DNA of 64,000 nt from Flavobacterium caseinilyticum (GCF_004349085.1 NZ_SMFM01000003.1:1-64000), one strand, 5' to 3'; shown: positions 53,313 to 62,528, counted from the stretch's first letter. Notes: generated by a model not told the origin, from the sequence alone. Numbers and translations: made by a program.

Positions 53313-54212
53313 CTAAAAATACCCTTGTTGTTTTCTTTTCTCCATCGCGGCTTCAGATCGTTTGTCATCAATTCTGGCTCCTCTTTCTGAAATAGTCGAA
53401 GATCTGATTTCGCCTACAACTTCCTGAATGGTTGCTGCGTAAGAATCAACAGCTGCAGTACAACTCATATCGCCAACGGTTCTAAAACGAACAATTCTTT
53501 CTTCAATTTCTTCATCTTCTTCTTGGTATACAAAAGGAGAATGTGACCAAATCATACCGTCTCTCAAGAATACTTTACGTTTGTGTGAAAAATAAATCGA
53601 TGGAATTTCTATTTGCTCTTGCTCAATATAACTCCAAACATCAAGCTCTGTCCAGTTCGAAATTGGGAAAACACGAACGTTTTGACCATTTTCAATTTTT
53701 CCGTTTAAAATATCGAATAATTCAGGACGTTGGTTTTTCTCATCCCATTGACCAAAATCATCACGAACAGAGAAAATACGTTCTTTAGCTCTTGCTTTTT
53801 CTTCATCGCGACGCGCACCACCAATACAAGCATCAAATTTAAATTCTTCGATTGCATCCAAAAGTGTAGTTGTTTGCAAACTGTTTCTGCTGGAGTATTT
53901 ACCTGATTCTTCTACTACCTTACCTTCGTCAATAGCATCCTGAACATTACGAACGATTAGTTCTAATCCTAATTCAGCAACCAATTTATCTCTGAAAGCA
54001 ATAGTTTCTGGAAAGTTATGTCCTGTATCAACATGCAACAATGGAAAAGGGATTTTAGCAGGGAAAAATGCTTTTTGTGCTAAACGCACCAATGTAATCG
54101 AATCTTTCCCACCAGAAAAAAGTAAAACCGGCTTGTCAAATTGAGAAATTACTTCTCTAAATATGTATATCGCTTCGCTTTCTAATGCGTTTGTTTTTAA
54201 TATGGTACTCAT
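53313..54212 (-). CDS. cysD: sulfate adenylyltransferase subunit 2
   Basis: A 299-residue catalytic subunit of ATP sulfurylase with the PP-loop SGGKDSITLVRLA, the VDTGHNFPETI block, GGARRDEEKARAKERIFS and FPISNWTELDVWSYI. C-terminus KRKQQGYF is standard. Forms APS from sulfate and ATP with CysN. Confidence 0.97.
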   Translation of the reverse strand: MSTILKTNALESEAIYIFREVISQFDKPVLLFSGGKDSITLVRLAQKAFFPAKIPFPLLHVDTGHNFPETIAFRDKLVAELGLELIVRNVQDAIDEGKVVEESGKYSSRNSLQTTTLLDAIEEFKFDACIGGARRDEEKARAKERIFSVRDDFGQWDEKNQRPELFDILNGKIENGQNVRVFPISNWTELDVWSYIEQEQIEIPSIYFSHKRKVFLRDGMIWSHSPFVYQEEDEEIEERIVRFRTVGDMSCTAAVDSYAATIQEVVGEIRSSTISERGARIDDKRSEAAMEKRKQQGYF

Positions 54213-54322
54213 TATTATTAGTTTAAAAGTTTAAAGTTTAAAGTTTAAGGTTGTTGAAACCTCATCTAAAATCTCTTAACTATTATTATTTTTTCTTTTC
54301 TCTTTATTCTAACCTCTGTTAT

Positions 54323-55024
54323 CTATTTCTGGTGTAAACCGCATTCCTTGTGACTAGATTCCCACCACCATCTGCCTGCTCGGATATCTTCTCCAGGGAC
54401 AATTGCTCTGGTACAAGGTGCGCAACCTATACTAACGAAACCTTGTTTGTGTAATGCATTTTGTGGTACATTGTTATCGTCTAAATATTCCTGAACCTCT
54501 TCTAATGTCCATTTTAACAATGGATTAAATTTTATTATATCGAATTTTTCATCGTATTCAAAAAGGTCTAAATCATTTCTGTTTTCGGATTGCTCTGCTC
54601 TTAAACCGGTAATCCAAATCGAATTTCCTTTCAAAGCTTTAGTCAACGGTGCTACTTTTCGAATGAAACAACATTCTTTTCTATTCTCCACTGATTCATA
54701 AAAACTATTTGGGCCTTTTTGATTTAATAACTCTTCAACCGCACTTGTTTCCGGGAAATAAGTTTTAATATCGATTTGATATTTTTTCAAGGTCTTATGA
54801 AAAACATCATACGTCTCTTGAAACAATCTTCCCGTATCCAAAGTAAAAATGGTAATTGGTAAATTATTTTTTCCAATTAAAGCCGTAATTACTTGATCTT
54901 CCTGGCCAAAAGAAGTAGAAAAAACTACTTTGCCTTTAAATTCATCAGCCAAAAAAGTCAAAGTTTCTTCAATTGAAAAATCCTTTGTTTTTTCTAATAA
55001 AGTATTTGTTATCGCGATGCTCAT
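54323..55024 (-). CDS. cysH: APS reductase (assimilatory, iron-sulfur type)
   Basis: A 233-residue CysH. FSTSFGQEDQVI is the PP-loop-like site, LDTGRLFQETY follows. Cys118-Cys119 (KECCFIRK) and Cys201/Cys204 (GCAPCTR) form the [4Fe-4S] CC...CxxC motif of APS-using reductases, and Cys228 in KECGLH is the catalytic cysteine. No APS kinase gene is in the operon, in agreement with direct use of APS. It produces sulfite for the sulfite reductase. Confidence 0.94.
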   Translation of the reverse strand: MSIAITNTLLEKTKDFSIEETLTFLADEFKGKVVFSTSFGQEDQVITALIGKNNLPITIFTLDTGRLFQETYDVFHKTLKKYQIDIKTYFPETSAVEELLNQKGPNSFYESVENRKECCFIRKVAPLTKALKGNSIWITGLRAEQSENRNDLDLFEYDEKFDIIKFNPLLKWTLEEVQEYLDDNNVPQNALHKQGFVSIGCAPCTRAIVPGEDIRAGRWWWESSHKECGLHQK

Positions 55025-55038
55025 AATTTCGTTTCTCT

Positions 55039-55941
55039 TTATAATAATTTAAACAGCGTTTTTAAACTCAAAATAATAATTAAAACGCCTACCAAAATCA
55101 TCATAGGCTTTCTCTTTATTCTATTGACTAAAATTGCGGCAATTGGAGCAGCAATCACACCACCCAAAATCAACCCTATAATCACTTGCCATCCTTGTAT
55201 TCCTCCAAAAAGCATGAAAGTTACACCACTTGCAAAAGCTACAGCAAACTCCGCTGCATTTACAGAACCGATAGTATATCTTGGATTTCTGCCGTTCCCA
55301 AGTAAAGTTGAAGTCACTATTGGCCCCCATCCACCACCGCCAACAGCATCCATAAAACCTCCAAAAGAAGCTAAAACCCCTAATTTTTTAGTTTTCTTTT
55401 TAATGATATTTTTCTGCATTGCTTTTCTGATAATTATAATTGCCAGCGCAATCATATAAACTGCTATATAAGGCTTTATCGCATCTCCATCAATCACATC
55501 CGAGAGTAAATAAGCCCCTGCAATAGATCCTAAAACACCCGGAATCAACAAATGTCTTACTAATTTTTTATTGATATTCCCAAAACGATGATGAGAAATC
55601 GCAGAAGCTCCTGTCGTAAACATTTCAGCAACATGAACACCTGTACTGCTGATTGCCGGAGGAATTCCATACGCCAATAAAAATGAAGTAGAAGTTGCTC
55701 CATACCCCATTCCTAAGGTTCCATCTACTAATTGCGCAAAAACACCGATACAGAAAAAGATTAAAAATTCCTGATTAAATCCCGCTATAAAACCATCCCA
55801 AGAAAATTCAGTATGATGATTATATACCAATGTAGAAATTAATCCTACCAATAAAACAACGGGAATAACAACCCATAAGCGTTCTTTAAAGGTCGTTTCC
55901 GATTTTTCATTGATAGTAATGGTTTTCAATTCTTTGCTCAT
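55039..55941 (-). CDS. TauE/SafE (TSUP) family anion exporter or importer
   Basis: A 300-residue membrane protein with about eight TM helices and two repeated blocks: AQLVDGTLGMGYGATSTSFLLAYGIPPAISSTGVHVAEM and GGFMDAVGGGGWGPIVTSTLLGNGRNPRYTIGSVNAAEF. The family moves sulfite, sulfate or organosulfonates. In second position of the operon, just before cysH, it is either a sulfate importer or a sulfite-relief valve; no CysTWA genes are present, which slightly favours uptake. The ATG at 55941 is preferred to the open frame start at 55977. Confidence 0.87.
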   Translation of the reverse strand: MSKELKTITINEKSETTFKERLWVVIPVVLLVGLISTLVYNHHTEFSWDGFIAGFNQEFLIFFCIGVFAQLVDGTLGMGYGATSTSFLLAYGIPPAISSTGVHVAEMFTTGASAISHHRFGNINKKLVRHLLIPGVLGSIAGAYLLSDVIDGDAIKPYIAVYMIALAIIIIRKAMQKNIIKKKTKKLGVLASFGGFMDAVGGGGWGPIVTSTLLGNGRNPRYTIGSVNAAEFAVAFASGVTFMLFGGIQGWQVIIGLILGGVIAAPIAAILVNRIKRKPMMILVGVLIIILSLKTLFKLL

Positions 55942-56056
55942 GCTTAAAAATTCAACTGTTTTAATACTAAAATACATTACCCCATCGGAATAGTAGATTA
56001 TTGTGCAAAAATAAAACTTTTAAGTTAACTACAAAATTTATTTTGTGATTTATTCT

Positions 56057-56467
56057 TTAAAATGCAATGTCTGCCAAGGTGTTACTTTCTAAAATTTTCA
56101 GGGTATTATCGCGCACTTCAATCATCAGTTTACGAACCGCGCAAGTAGCTTCATTAGAACAGTCCAAACAAGGCTCATAAAAATTATGGCTGGCACAAGG
56201 AAGTAATGCAATTGGCCCTTCAAGAATGCGATACACATGGGCCATATTAATGTCTTTGGGATCTTTTATCAAATAATAGCCACCGCCTTTTCCTTTTTTA
56301 GCACCCAAAAAACCGGAATGGCGCAGTAATAATAAAATACTTTCTAAAAACTTGATGGAAATAGTCTCGCTCTTGGCTATCTCCGCTATTTGAACAGGAG
56401 AATTATCTTTTTGGCGTGCCAAAAAAGTAAGTGCTTTTATTCCGTATTTTGTTTTTTTAGACAGCAT
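56057..56467 (-). CDS. Rrf2-family transcriptional regulator
   Basis: A 136-residue winged-helix regulator: KTKYGIKALTFLARQ, VQIAEIAKSETISIKFLESILLLLRHSGFLGAKKGKGGGYYL is the HTH and wing. Four cysteines (91, 100, 103, 109) in a CASHNFYEPCLDCSNEATC arrangement resemble the Fe-S ligands of IscR/NsrR-type members, with an extra Cys. As first gene of the sulfate operon it probably controls it, analogous to CymR or IscR. Whether it senses a cluster or cysteine metabolites is open. Confidence 0.9.
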   Translation of the reverse strand: MLSKKTKYGIKALTFLARQKDNSPVQIAEIAKSETISIKFLESILLLLRHSGFLGAKKGKGGGYYLIKDPKDINMAHVYRILEGPIALLPCASHNFYEPCLDCSNEATCAVRKLMIEVRDNTLKILESNTLADIAF

Positions 56468-56548
56468 AATTGACGTTTGATTGAAGATTAACGATTGCTA
56501 ATTTTTGATAGTTTAAAAATCAGAACAATCATACCCTTTTTACAACAA

Positions 56549-56556
56549 CAAAAATA
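56549..56556 (-). promoter_or_regulatory. candidate -7 box of the sulfate operon
   Basis: TATTTTTG on the minus strand, 82 bp upstream of the Rrf2 gene. No matching TTG. Confidence 0.4.
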
Positions 56557-56662
56557 TACTTTTTGAATGAAAGATGGTGAAAGGAGATTAACGATTGTTA
56601 TTAGATTGGAAATCTGCTCCCGAAACTTCGAAACAAAATCGTTAATCCCAAATCAAAAATCA

Positions 56663-57835
56663 TCAAGACAAAGCCTGCTCCAAATCAGCAATTACATCTT
56701 TTACGGTTTCCAATCCTACTGAAACACGCACTAAACCATCGGTAATACTAACTGCCAAACGTTCATCAACAGATAATTTACTGTGCGTTGTTGATGCTGG
56801 ATGCGTAACAATTGTTCTGGTATCTCCTAAATTTGGTGATAAAGAACACAGTCTTATTTTATCCAAAAAGTTTCTTCCGGCTTCAAGACCACCTTTGATT
56901 TCAAAAGCTACAATGTTTCCGCCCAACTTCATTTGCTTTTGAGCAATTTCATATTGCGGATGCGATTTCAAGAATGGATATTTCACCTTATTAACATTAG
57001 GATGCTGCTCTAAAAACTCCGCTACTTTCAAGGCATTTTCGCAATGTCTGTCTAAACGAATCGCTAATGTTTCAAGGCTTTTTGACAACACCCAAGCATT
57101 AAAAGGTGATAAAGAAGGTCCTGTAAGTCGGGAAAACAAATAGATTTTCTGAATCAAATCTGCTTCACCAACTGTTATTCCGCCTAAAACTCTCCCTTGC
57201 CCGTCCATTAATTTTGTCGCAGAATGCACCACTAAATGTGCACCCCATTTTATAGGTTGTTGCAAGTAAGGCGTTGCAAAGCAGTTGTCAATGACCAAAA
57301 TCAAATTGTGTTTTTTGGCAATTGCTCCTAAAAGTTCCAAATCGATAATATCAACAGCTGGATTGGTAGGTGATTCTGCAAAAAGAATCTTAGTATCAGC
57401 AGTAATCAAACCTTCAATGGTTTCCGGCTTGTTAATATCAAAATACGAAGTTTCAATATTCCATTTTGGAAAATAATTAATAAATAAAGAATGTGTGGCT
57501 CCAAAAACACTACTAGAAGAAACGATATGATCTCCAGATTTCAATAAAGCTGCCAAGGTTGAATATACCGCAGCCATTCCGGATGCAAAGGCAAAACCAG
57601 CTGCAGCACCTTCCATAGCACAAACTTTATCAACAAATTCGTTGGTGTTTGGGTTACTATAACGGCTGTAAATATTCCTGTCTTTTTCTTCGGCAAAAGA
57701 AGCACGCATGTCTTCGGCATCTTCAAATACAAAACTGGAAGTTAAGTACAATGGCACTGAGTGCTCTAAATATTGTGTTCTTTCTAATTGGTTGCGTATG
57801 GCTTGGGTTTCAAAACCAAATTCTTGATCGTTCAT
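56663..57835 (-). CDS. metZ: O-succinyl/O-acetylhomoserine sulfhydrylase or cystathionine gamma-synthase (MetZ-like)
   Basis: A 390-residue Cys/Met-metabolism PLP enzyme. YSRYSNPNTNEFVDKVCAMEGAAAGFAFASGMAAVY holds the PLP phosphate site, VIDNCFATPYLQQP the aspartate, and HSATKLMDGQGRVLGG the Schiff-base Lys. Length favours MetZ-type over the longer MetY. With MetX it would make homocysteine from acetylhomoserine and sulfide. The N-terminal FETQAIR is normal. A heptamer repeat lies upstream. Confidence 0.87.
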   Translation of the reverse strand: MNDQEFGFETQAIRNQLERTQYLEHSVPLYLTSSFVFEDAEDMRASFAEEKDRNIYSRYSNPNTNEFVDKVCAMEGAAAGFAFASGMAAVYSTLAALLKSGDHIVSSSSVFGATHSLFINYFPKWNIETSYFDINKPETIEGLITADTKILFAESPTNPAVDIIDLELLGAIAKKHNLILVIDNCFATPYLQQPIKWGAHLVVHSATKLMDGQGRVLGGITVGEADLIQKIYLFSRLTGPSLSPFNAWVLSKSLETLAIRLDRHCENALKVAEFLEQHPNVNKVKYPFLKSHPQYEIAQKQMKLGGNIVAFEIKGGLEAGRNFLDKIRLCSLSPNLGDTRTIVTHPASTTHSKLSVDERLAVSITDGLVRVSVGLETVKDVIADLEQALS

Positions 57836-57901
57836 TCTTTTTTAGTTTTAAGTTTAAGGTTTAAAGTTGTTTGAATATTGAATTCAATCACTTTGCTTAA
57901 A

Positions 57902-58327
57902 CTACAATGGTTTATTATTCAAAACTACTTTGTAATATATAGTTGCTGTTGGCTCTAATGTTTTAGAAACCGAACAGTATTTTTCGAAAGAAAGTTGAGC
58001 CGCTCTAGCTGCTTTTTCTTCGTTTATTGGCCCTTCCAAATAAAACACAATGTGAATATCCTTGAATGGTTTCGCTTCTCCAACTTGTACACGTTCTCCT
58101 TCTACTTCAGCTTTGAAAGAGGTGATTTCCTGACGTTGTTTTTTCAAAATTGAAATCATATCAATGGCACTACAACCCGCAACACCCATCAATACTAATT
58201 CCATTGGACTTGCGCCCATATCATTTCCTCCAAATTCTGGTCGGCTATCAACGTTAACTATATGTCCTCTTTCATTTTTTAATTCGAAATGGAAATTGTC
58301 GTTTACTCTGTTTAATGTTATTTTCAT
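57902..58327 (-). CDS. OsmC family redox protein
   Basis: A 141-residue OsmC/Ohr-type protein. The two conserved cysteines are in GVAGCSAIDMISIL and FEKYCSVSKTL, separated by 60 residues, as in thiol peroxidases of this family. It may reduce organic hydroperoxides. The ATG at 58327 is the start; the frame continues upstream through a GC-rich repeat and gives a false extension (to 58369). Confidence 0.87.
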   Translation of the reverse strand: MKITLNRVNDNFHFELKNERGHIVNVDSRPEFGGNDMGASPMELVLMGVAGCSAIDMISILKKQRQEITSFKAEVEGERVQVGEAKPFKDIHIVFYLEGPINEEKAARAAQLSFEKYCSVSKTLEPTATIYYKVVLNNKPL

Positions 58328-58366
58328 ATTATTCCCCTCCCCAACCCTCCCCGAAGGGAAGGAAGC
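58328..58366. repeat. GC-rich palindromic repeat upstream of osmC
   Basis: CCCTCCCCAACCCTCCCC-GAA-GGGAAGG; sixth listed copy. It is read through in frame by the false upstream extension of osmC. Confidence 0.65.
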
Positions 58367-58406
58367 CAAGACTGGAGGCAGTCCCTTTTTTTTAATTTAT
58401 ATTTTA

Positions 58407-58763
58407 TTACAACACGAATAGAAAAAGTAATATTGAAATAAGCCAGAACATACTATTGAACCAACCATCTATAAATAAAGACTTATCCATTGTCCAGTAA
58501 GTATCAACACTGTTTCTTTTATATATTAGGTAAAATAATTTGCTTAAAACATAATAGACAAGCTGTGCAATCATTGGTACAAATAATGAATTAATAGCAG
58601 TGTTTTTTCCAAAACCAATCAACACACTTATTGAAGCAATTAAAAACAATATTACATTCAAAATTAATAGTTTAAAAAACCATTCTTTATTATCTAATTT
58701 ACTTTTGTCAAACAAAAACAGAATTGACACATTCATTCCAATTATAATAAAAATGACATTCAT
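58407..58763 (-). CDS. hypothetical four-TM membrane protein
   Basis: A 118-residue protein with hydrophobic segments at about 3-20, 29-50, 60-80 and 97-118 and few charged residues. No domain recognised. It lies 38 bp after thrA and could be in its operon. Base composition is like the neighbours. Confidence 0.6.
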   Translation of the reverse strand: MNVIFIIIGMNVSILFLFDKSKLDNKEWFFKLLILNVILFLIASISVLIGFGKNTAINSLFVPMIAQLVYYVLSKLFYLIYKRNSVDTYWTMDKSLFIDGWFNSMFWLISILLFLFVL

Positions 58764-58801
58764 ATCAATTGCTTTTTCTTACTGATCACTGAACAATATT
58801 T

Positions 58802-61216
58802 TTACCCTTTATCCGACAACCTTAAAATATCTCCAAAAACTCCTCTCGCGGTAACTGCTGATCCTGCGCCTGCACCTTGAATCACGATTGGTCTGTCGCC
58901 ATAAGATTCTGTGTAAATTTCGAAGAAAGAATCAGAACCCTTCAATCCGCCCAGCGCTGTATCTGATGGCACGGAAACAAGTTTCACTTCCAGATTTCCT
59001 TTGTCATTTTGCAAATCGCCTGACAATTCGCCTATGTATCGCAGCACGTGATTTGGTTTCTGGTCGGCTTTTATTTTAGCATAAACTGGATCAAACTCCG
59101 TCAATTTATTCAAGAAATCAGAAACATCTCCTTCACGTAAATGTTCTGGAATTAAATTTTGAATCTCAATTTCTTCAAACTCATTTTGCAAGTCCAATTC
59201 TCTTGCTAAAATCAATAATTTTCGACCAACATCATTCCCGCACAAGTCCTCTCTTGGATCCGGCTCAGTATATCCATTTTCAATTGCTTCTTTCAATATT
59301 TCGCTGAACGAAGCGTCTTTTCCAGAAAAATTATTGAACAAATAACTCAATGTTCCTGAGAAAACACCTTTAATCTTGGTAATGTTTTCACCAGAAAGGT
59401 GCAATAATTTAATCGTATCAATCAACGGCAATCCCGCTCCAACATTCGTTTCATAAAGATAACTCTTTTGATTATCCGCCAAAACTTTTCGTAATTTTTT
59501 ATAAAAACTATAACTAAGCGTATTGGCTACTTTATTGGATGAAATCAAATCAAAACTGCTTTCTGCAAGTGGAATGTAATTTTCAACAAATGTAGCACTT
59601 GCAGTGTTATCAATCGCGATCAAATTCTCCAAATGATGCTCATTTGCGTAGGCAATTACATCATCAATAGTATAAGAGAATCCATTGTTTTGAATTTCAT
59701 TTTTCCAATTTGGAGTAACGCCATTTTTATTTAAAAGGACATTACTGGAATTGGCAATCGCAAAAACATTCAGTTTGATGTCTTTTCTTTTTTCGATGGT
59801 TGATGCTGATTCCAATATTTGGTTAATCAACGTTCCGCCCACTAAACCATGCCCGAAAATAGCAATGTTGATTTTCTTTGAAACTCCAAAAATCTCTCCG
59901 TGAATCACGTTTAAGGCTTTGTTCAGCTGCGATTTTTTCACCACCAAACTCACATTTTTACCCGTAACCGTATTATTGAAAAGAATCGGGACAATTTTAT
60001 TTTTTATCAAGGCCGTATAAGGCTTGTGAAACGTACTCAAATCCTGACCAATAATAGAAATTACAGAAACATTATCGGTTACCGTGATTTTATTCACATC
60101 TTTTGAATAAAAATCCTTTTCGAATTCTTTTTCCAATTCAATCATGGCTTTTGTCGCTTTATCAGCAGCTACGACTAAACCAATTCCTCTTTCTGACGAA
60201 CCTTGTGAAATAATACTTACACTAATATCATTGTCGCCCATCACTCTGAAAATTCTGGCATCAACACCAGTTTTACCTAGTAATCCTCTTCCTTCCAGAT
60301 TCACTAAAGACACATTTTCAAGTACCGAAAGTGTTTTAATGCCTTCCTTATTAGAATTAGAAGTAATTAATGTTCCTTTATTTTCGTGGTTGAAGGTATT
60401 CAAAATTCGAAGTGGAATATTTTTTTCCAATAAAGGAATAATAGTTTTGGCATGAAGAATCGTCGCACCAAAATTGGCTATTTCATTGGCTTCATTAAAT
60501 GACAAATGATCAATTTTCTTCGCATCAAGCACTAAATCCGGATTTGCTGTATAAATCCCGTCTACGTGGGTATAATTTTGTAATTCGTCCGCATTTAGGT
60601 AATTGGCAATTAAGGAAGCAGTATAATTACTGCCGTTTCTTCCTAAAGTAGTGGTGTCATTATTGTTATTCGAACCAATGAAACCAGTGATAATATTAAC
60701 TGTTGTTCCACTATTATGTTTGAAATAATTGATTACATTTTTCTTCGAAATTTGTTCCAAAGGTTGTGCATCACCAAATTTTGAATCGGTTTTAATCAAT
60801 TCCCGAGTATCTGCAAAACGGGCATTTATTCCGTTTTCAATCAAGATTGCCGTCAATAATTTTGCCGAAAGCAATTCCCCTTTTGATAAAATTTGGTCTT
60901 TTATTTTGTTGCTGTAATCGCCTATTAAACTAACGCCTTCAAATAATTTTTCCAAAACATTGAATTCCTCAGATAAATCCACGTTTTGATAATCGTCTTG
61001 TTGGTATTTCTTAAAATCCTCAAAAAGCGTTTTATAATCTTTGTTAGTAGCCGCAATTTTTAAAATCTCCTCCAGTTCATCCGTAGCATTTCCTCGTGCC
61101 GAAACCACAATGGCAATTTCCTCTCCTTGATTTACTTTATCGGTTATAATCGCGACAACCTTATTTATTCCGTCGCCATTCGATAAAGATTTACCTCCAA
61201 ATTTTAATATTTTCAT
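58802..61216 (-). CDS. thrA: bifunctional aspartate kinase / homoserine dehydrogenase
   Basis: An 804-residue fusion. Residues about 1-290 are aspartate kinase (KFGGKSLSNGDG, TTLGRNGSNYTASLIA), residues about 300-440 are tandem ACT domains (LEGRGLLGKTGVDARIFRVMGDNDISVSII), residues about 455-804 homoserine dehydrogenase (IFGHGLVGGTLI, SSNKVANTLSYSFY, GAGLPLIDTIKLLHLSGENITKIKGVFSGTLSYLF). It makes aspartyl phosphate and reduces the semialdehyde to homoserine, precursor of methionine and threonine. It follows metX by 17 bp, so it is probably under the SAM riboswitch, unusual for a common branch enzyme. Its kinase motif reads GGKS where GGTS is common. Confidence 0.94.
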   Translation of the reverse strand: MKILKFGGKSLSNGDGINKVVAIITDKVNQGEEIAIVVSARGNATDELEEILKIAATNKDYKTLFEDFKKYQQDDYQNVDLSEEFNVLEKLFEGVSLIGDYSNKIKDQILSKGELLSAKLLTAILIENGINARFADTRELIKTDSKFGDAQPLEQISKKNVINYFKHNSGTTVNIITGFIGSNNNNDTTTLGRNGSNYTASLIANYLNADELQNYTHVDGIYTANPDLVLDAKKIDHLSFNEANEIANFGATILHAKTIIPLLEKNIPLRILNTFNHENKGTLITSNSNKEGIKTLSVLENVSLVNLEGRGLLGKTGVDARIFRVMGDNDISVSIISQGSSERGIGLVVAADKATKAMIELEKEFEKDFYSKDVNKITVTDNVSVISIIGQDLSTFHKPYTALIKNKIVPILFNNTVTGKNVSLVVKKSQLNKALNVIHGEIFGVSKKINIAIFGHGLVGGTLINQILESASTIEKRKDIKLNVFAIANSSNVLLNKNGVTPNWKNEIQNNGFSYTIDDVIAYANEHHLENLIAIDNTASATFVENYIPLAESSFDLISSNKVANTLSYSFYKKLRKVLADNQKSYLYETNVGAGLPLIDTIKLLHLSGENITKIKGVFSGTLSYLFNNFSGKDASFSEILKEAIENGYTEPDPREDLCGNDVGRKLLILARELDLQNEFEEIEIQNLIPEHLREGDVSDFLNKLTEFDPVYAKIKADQKPNHVLRYIGELSGDLQNDKGNLEVKLVSVPSDTALGGLKGSDSFFEIYTESYGDRPIVIQGAGAGSAVTARGVFGDILRLSDKG

Positions 61217-61233
61217 TGTGTGTGTTTTTTGGC

Positions 61234-62202
61234 TTAGAATATATCCTGAAGCAAATTGTGTAATTGTTTGTATTCTATCAAAAAAGCGTCATGTCCGTGT
61301 ATCGAAACAATTTCTTGATAGCTGACCTTATTTTTATATTTTTTTAATTCCTCGTAGGTTGCTTTGTTTTCATTTGCCGTAAAAAACAAGTCTGAATTGA
61401 TTCCGATAATATGAATCTCAGCTTCAATTTTTGAGGTTATTTCTTCAAATGAAGCGCTCTTCCTGGTAATATCTATCGTTTTCAACAATTGATTCATCAT
61501 TTTGTACGACGAAATTTGAAACCGTTTCTGTAATTTTTCACCATGATGCAGCAACCAACTTTCTACATTAAAAACAGCCAATTCTTCATTGGTCGTTCGC
61601 TGAAATTTGGCAGTAAAAGACTCTGGAGTTCGATAACACAACATAGCATGAGTTCGAGCATCTTCAATAGGTTTCGAAGAATTTCTGAGAATTTGCTCCT
61701 GCAAAAAGCAATTGGCAATTAACCAATCTGTCGATTTCCAATCGGTTGCAATAGGAATTAAATGTTGCGTGATTTTTGGTTCCAATGCAACCATTTCCCA
61801 AGCAATTCCTCCACCAACAGAACCGCCAATAATAGAATATAGTTTTTTAATTTCAAGAATTCGAATCCCTTCAATAAAAATTCTGGCAATGTCTCTTGTA
61901 TTAAAATCCGAATAATTCTCAACGACAAAACCATCAAAACCATTTCCGGGAACATTAAAAGCCAGAATTGTATATTTTGTAGTATCTATAGTTTTGTTGG
62001 CACCAATTAAATCATTCCACCAACCATTTTCTCCAACAACTTGTGAATTTCCAGTTAAAGCATGGTTGACCAAAACGATTGGCGCGGTATGCAATTCAGG
62101 TCCAAAAACTTGAAAACTTAAGTTTAAGGCAGCATTAAAAGCGCCACTTTCGGTGGTGAAATTTTGTAATGTGATCGATGTTGGTTTATTTTCCAATTGC
62201 AA
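61234..62202 (-). CDS. metX: homoserine O-acetyltransferase (alpha/beta hydrolase, MetX)
   Basis: A 322-residue alpha/beta-hydrolase of the MetX family. LVNHALTGNSQVVGENGWWNDLIG, NVPGNGFDGF, nucleophile elbow GGSVGGGIAWEM (Ser), and C-terminal IHGHDAFLIEY (His) are diagnostic. It is about 40-50 residues shorter than classical MetX. It acylates homoserine for MetZ. The SAM-I aptamer 75 nt upstream and the thrA gene 17 bp downstream set it as first gene of the methionine-homoserine unit. Confidence 0.93.
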   Translation of the reverse strand: MQLENKPTSITLQNFTTESGAFNAALNLSFQVFGPELHTAPIVLVNHALTGNSQVVGENGWWNDLIGANKTIDTTKYTILAFNVPGNGFDGFVVENYSDFNTRDIARIFIEGIRILEIKKLYSIIGGSVGGGIAWEMVALEPKITQHLIPIATDWKSTDWLIANCFLQEQILRNSSKPIEDARTHAMLCYRTPESFTAKFQRTTNEELAVFNVESWLLHHGEKLQKRFQISSYKMMNQLLKTIDITRKSASFEEITSKIEAEIHIIGINSDLFFTANENKATYEELKKYKNKVSYQEIVSIHGHDAFLIEYKQLHNLLQDIF

Positions 62203-62276
62203 ATCTTTTATGATTTTTGACCTGTGTTTGGAAATATTAGAAAGAAAGCTAGGAGTTATCTAGACAAATTCTTAGT

Positions 62277-62380
62277 GTTATCTTTCCACGTTTGGCGTGG
62301 TAGAATGCAGCACCTTCTTCGATAAATCGAAGGGTTGCTAAGGCCTCATCGGGTCTAATCCCTCTGCCTTTCTTTATAAC
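62277..62380 (-). promoter_or_regulatory. SAM-I (S-box) riboswitch of metX-thrA
   Basis: On the minus strand, 5' GTTAT (62380) and 3' AAAGATAAC (to 62277) make P1. Inside are AAAGGCAGAGGGATTAGA, CCCGATGAGGCC, TTAGCAACCC, AAGGTGCTGCATTCTACC and a P4 hairpin (CCACG/CGTGG). A second GATAAC lies 25-30 nt further on (near 62256), so the two 3' strands could compete for P1. Confidence 0.94.
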
Positions 62381-62409
62381 ATTTCAATACGTTTGTGAAC
62401 TTAAAGTAG

Positions 62410-62440
62410 CAAATTAACCACTATTTTTTTAAACAAGCAA
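62410..62440 (-). promoter_or_regulatory. candidate promoter of the metX riboswitch
   Basis: On the minus strand TTG (62440-62438), a 20-nt spacer, TTAATTTG (62417-62410), one mismatch from TANNTTTG, as in the metH riboswitch promoter. Confidence 0.55.
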
Positions 62441-62497
62441 ATTTTTCGGATAATTGCTTTTTTACTTTTTGCGAAAATATATTTTTAAAACGCACAA

Positions 62498-62528
62498 AAA
62501 AGCATCCATTAAAATCAATGGTGCTTTT
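62498..62528 (-). terminator. terminator of the small gene at 62637
   Basis: AAAAGCACCATT on the minus strand pairs with AATGGATGCTTTT (one bulged base) and is followed by T residues. Supports transcription from 62831. Confidence 0.7.

Noticed and set aside
58328..58369. N-terminal extension of OsmC through the palindromic repeat
   Set aside because: The added residues are not family-like; the ATG at 58327 gives the normal N-terminus.
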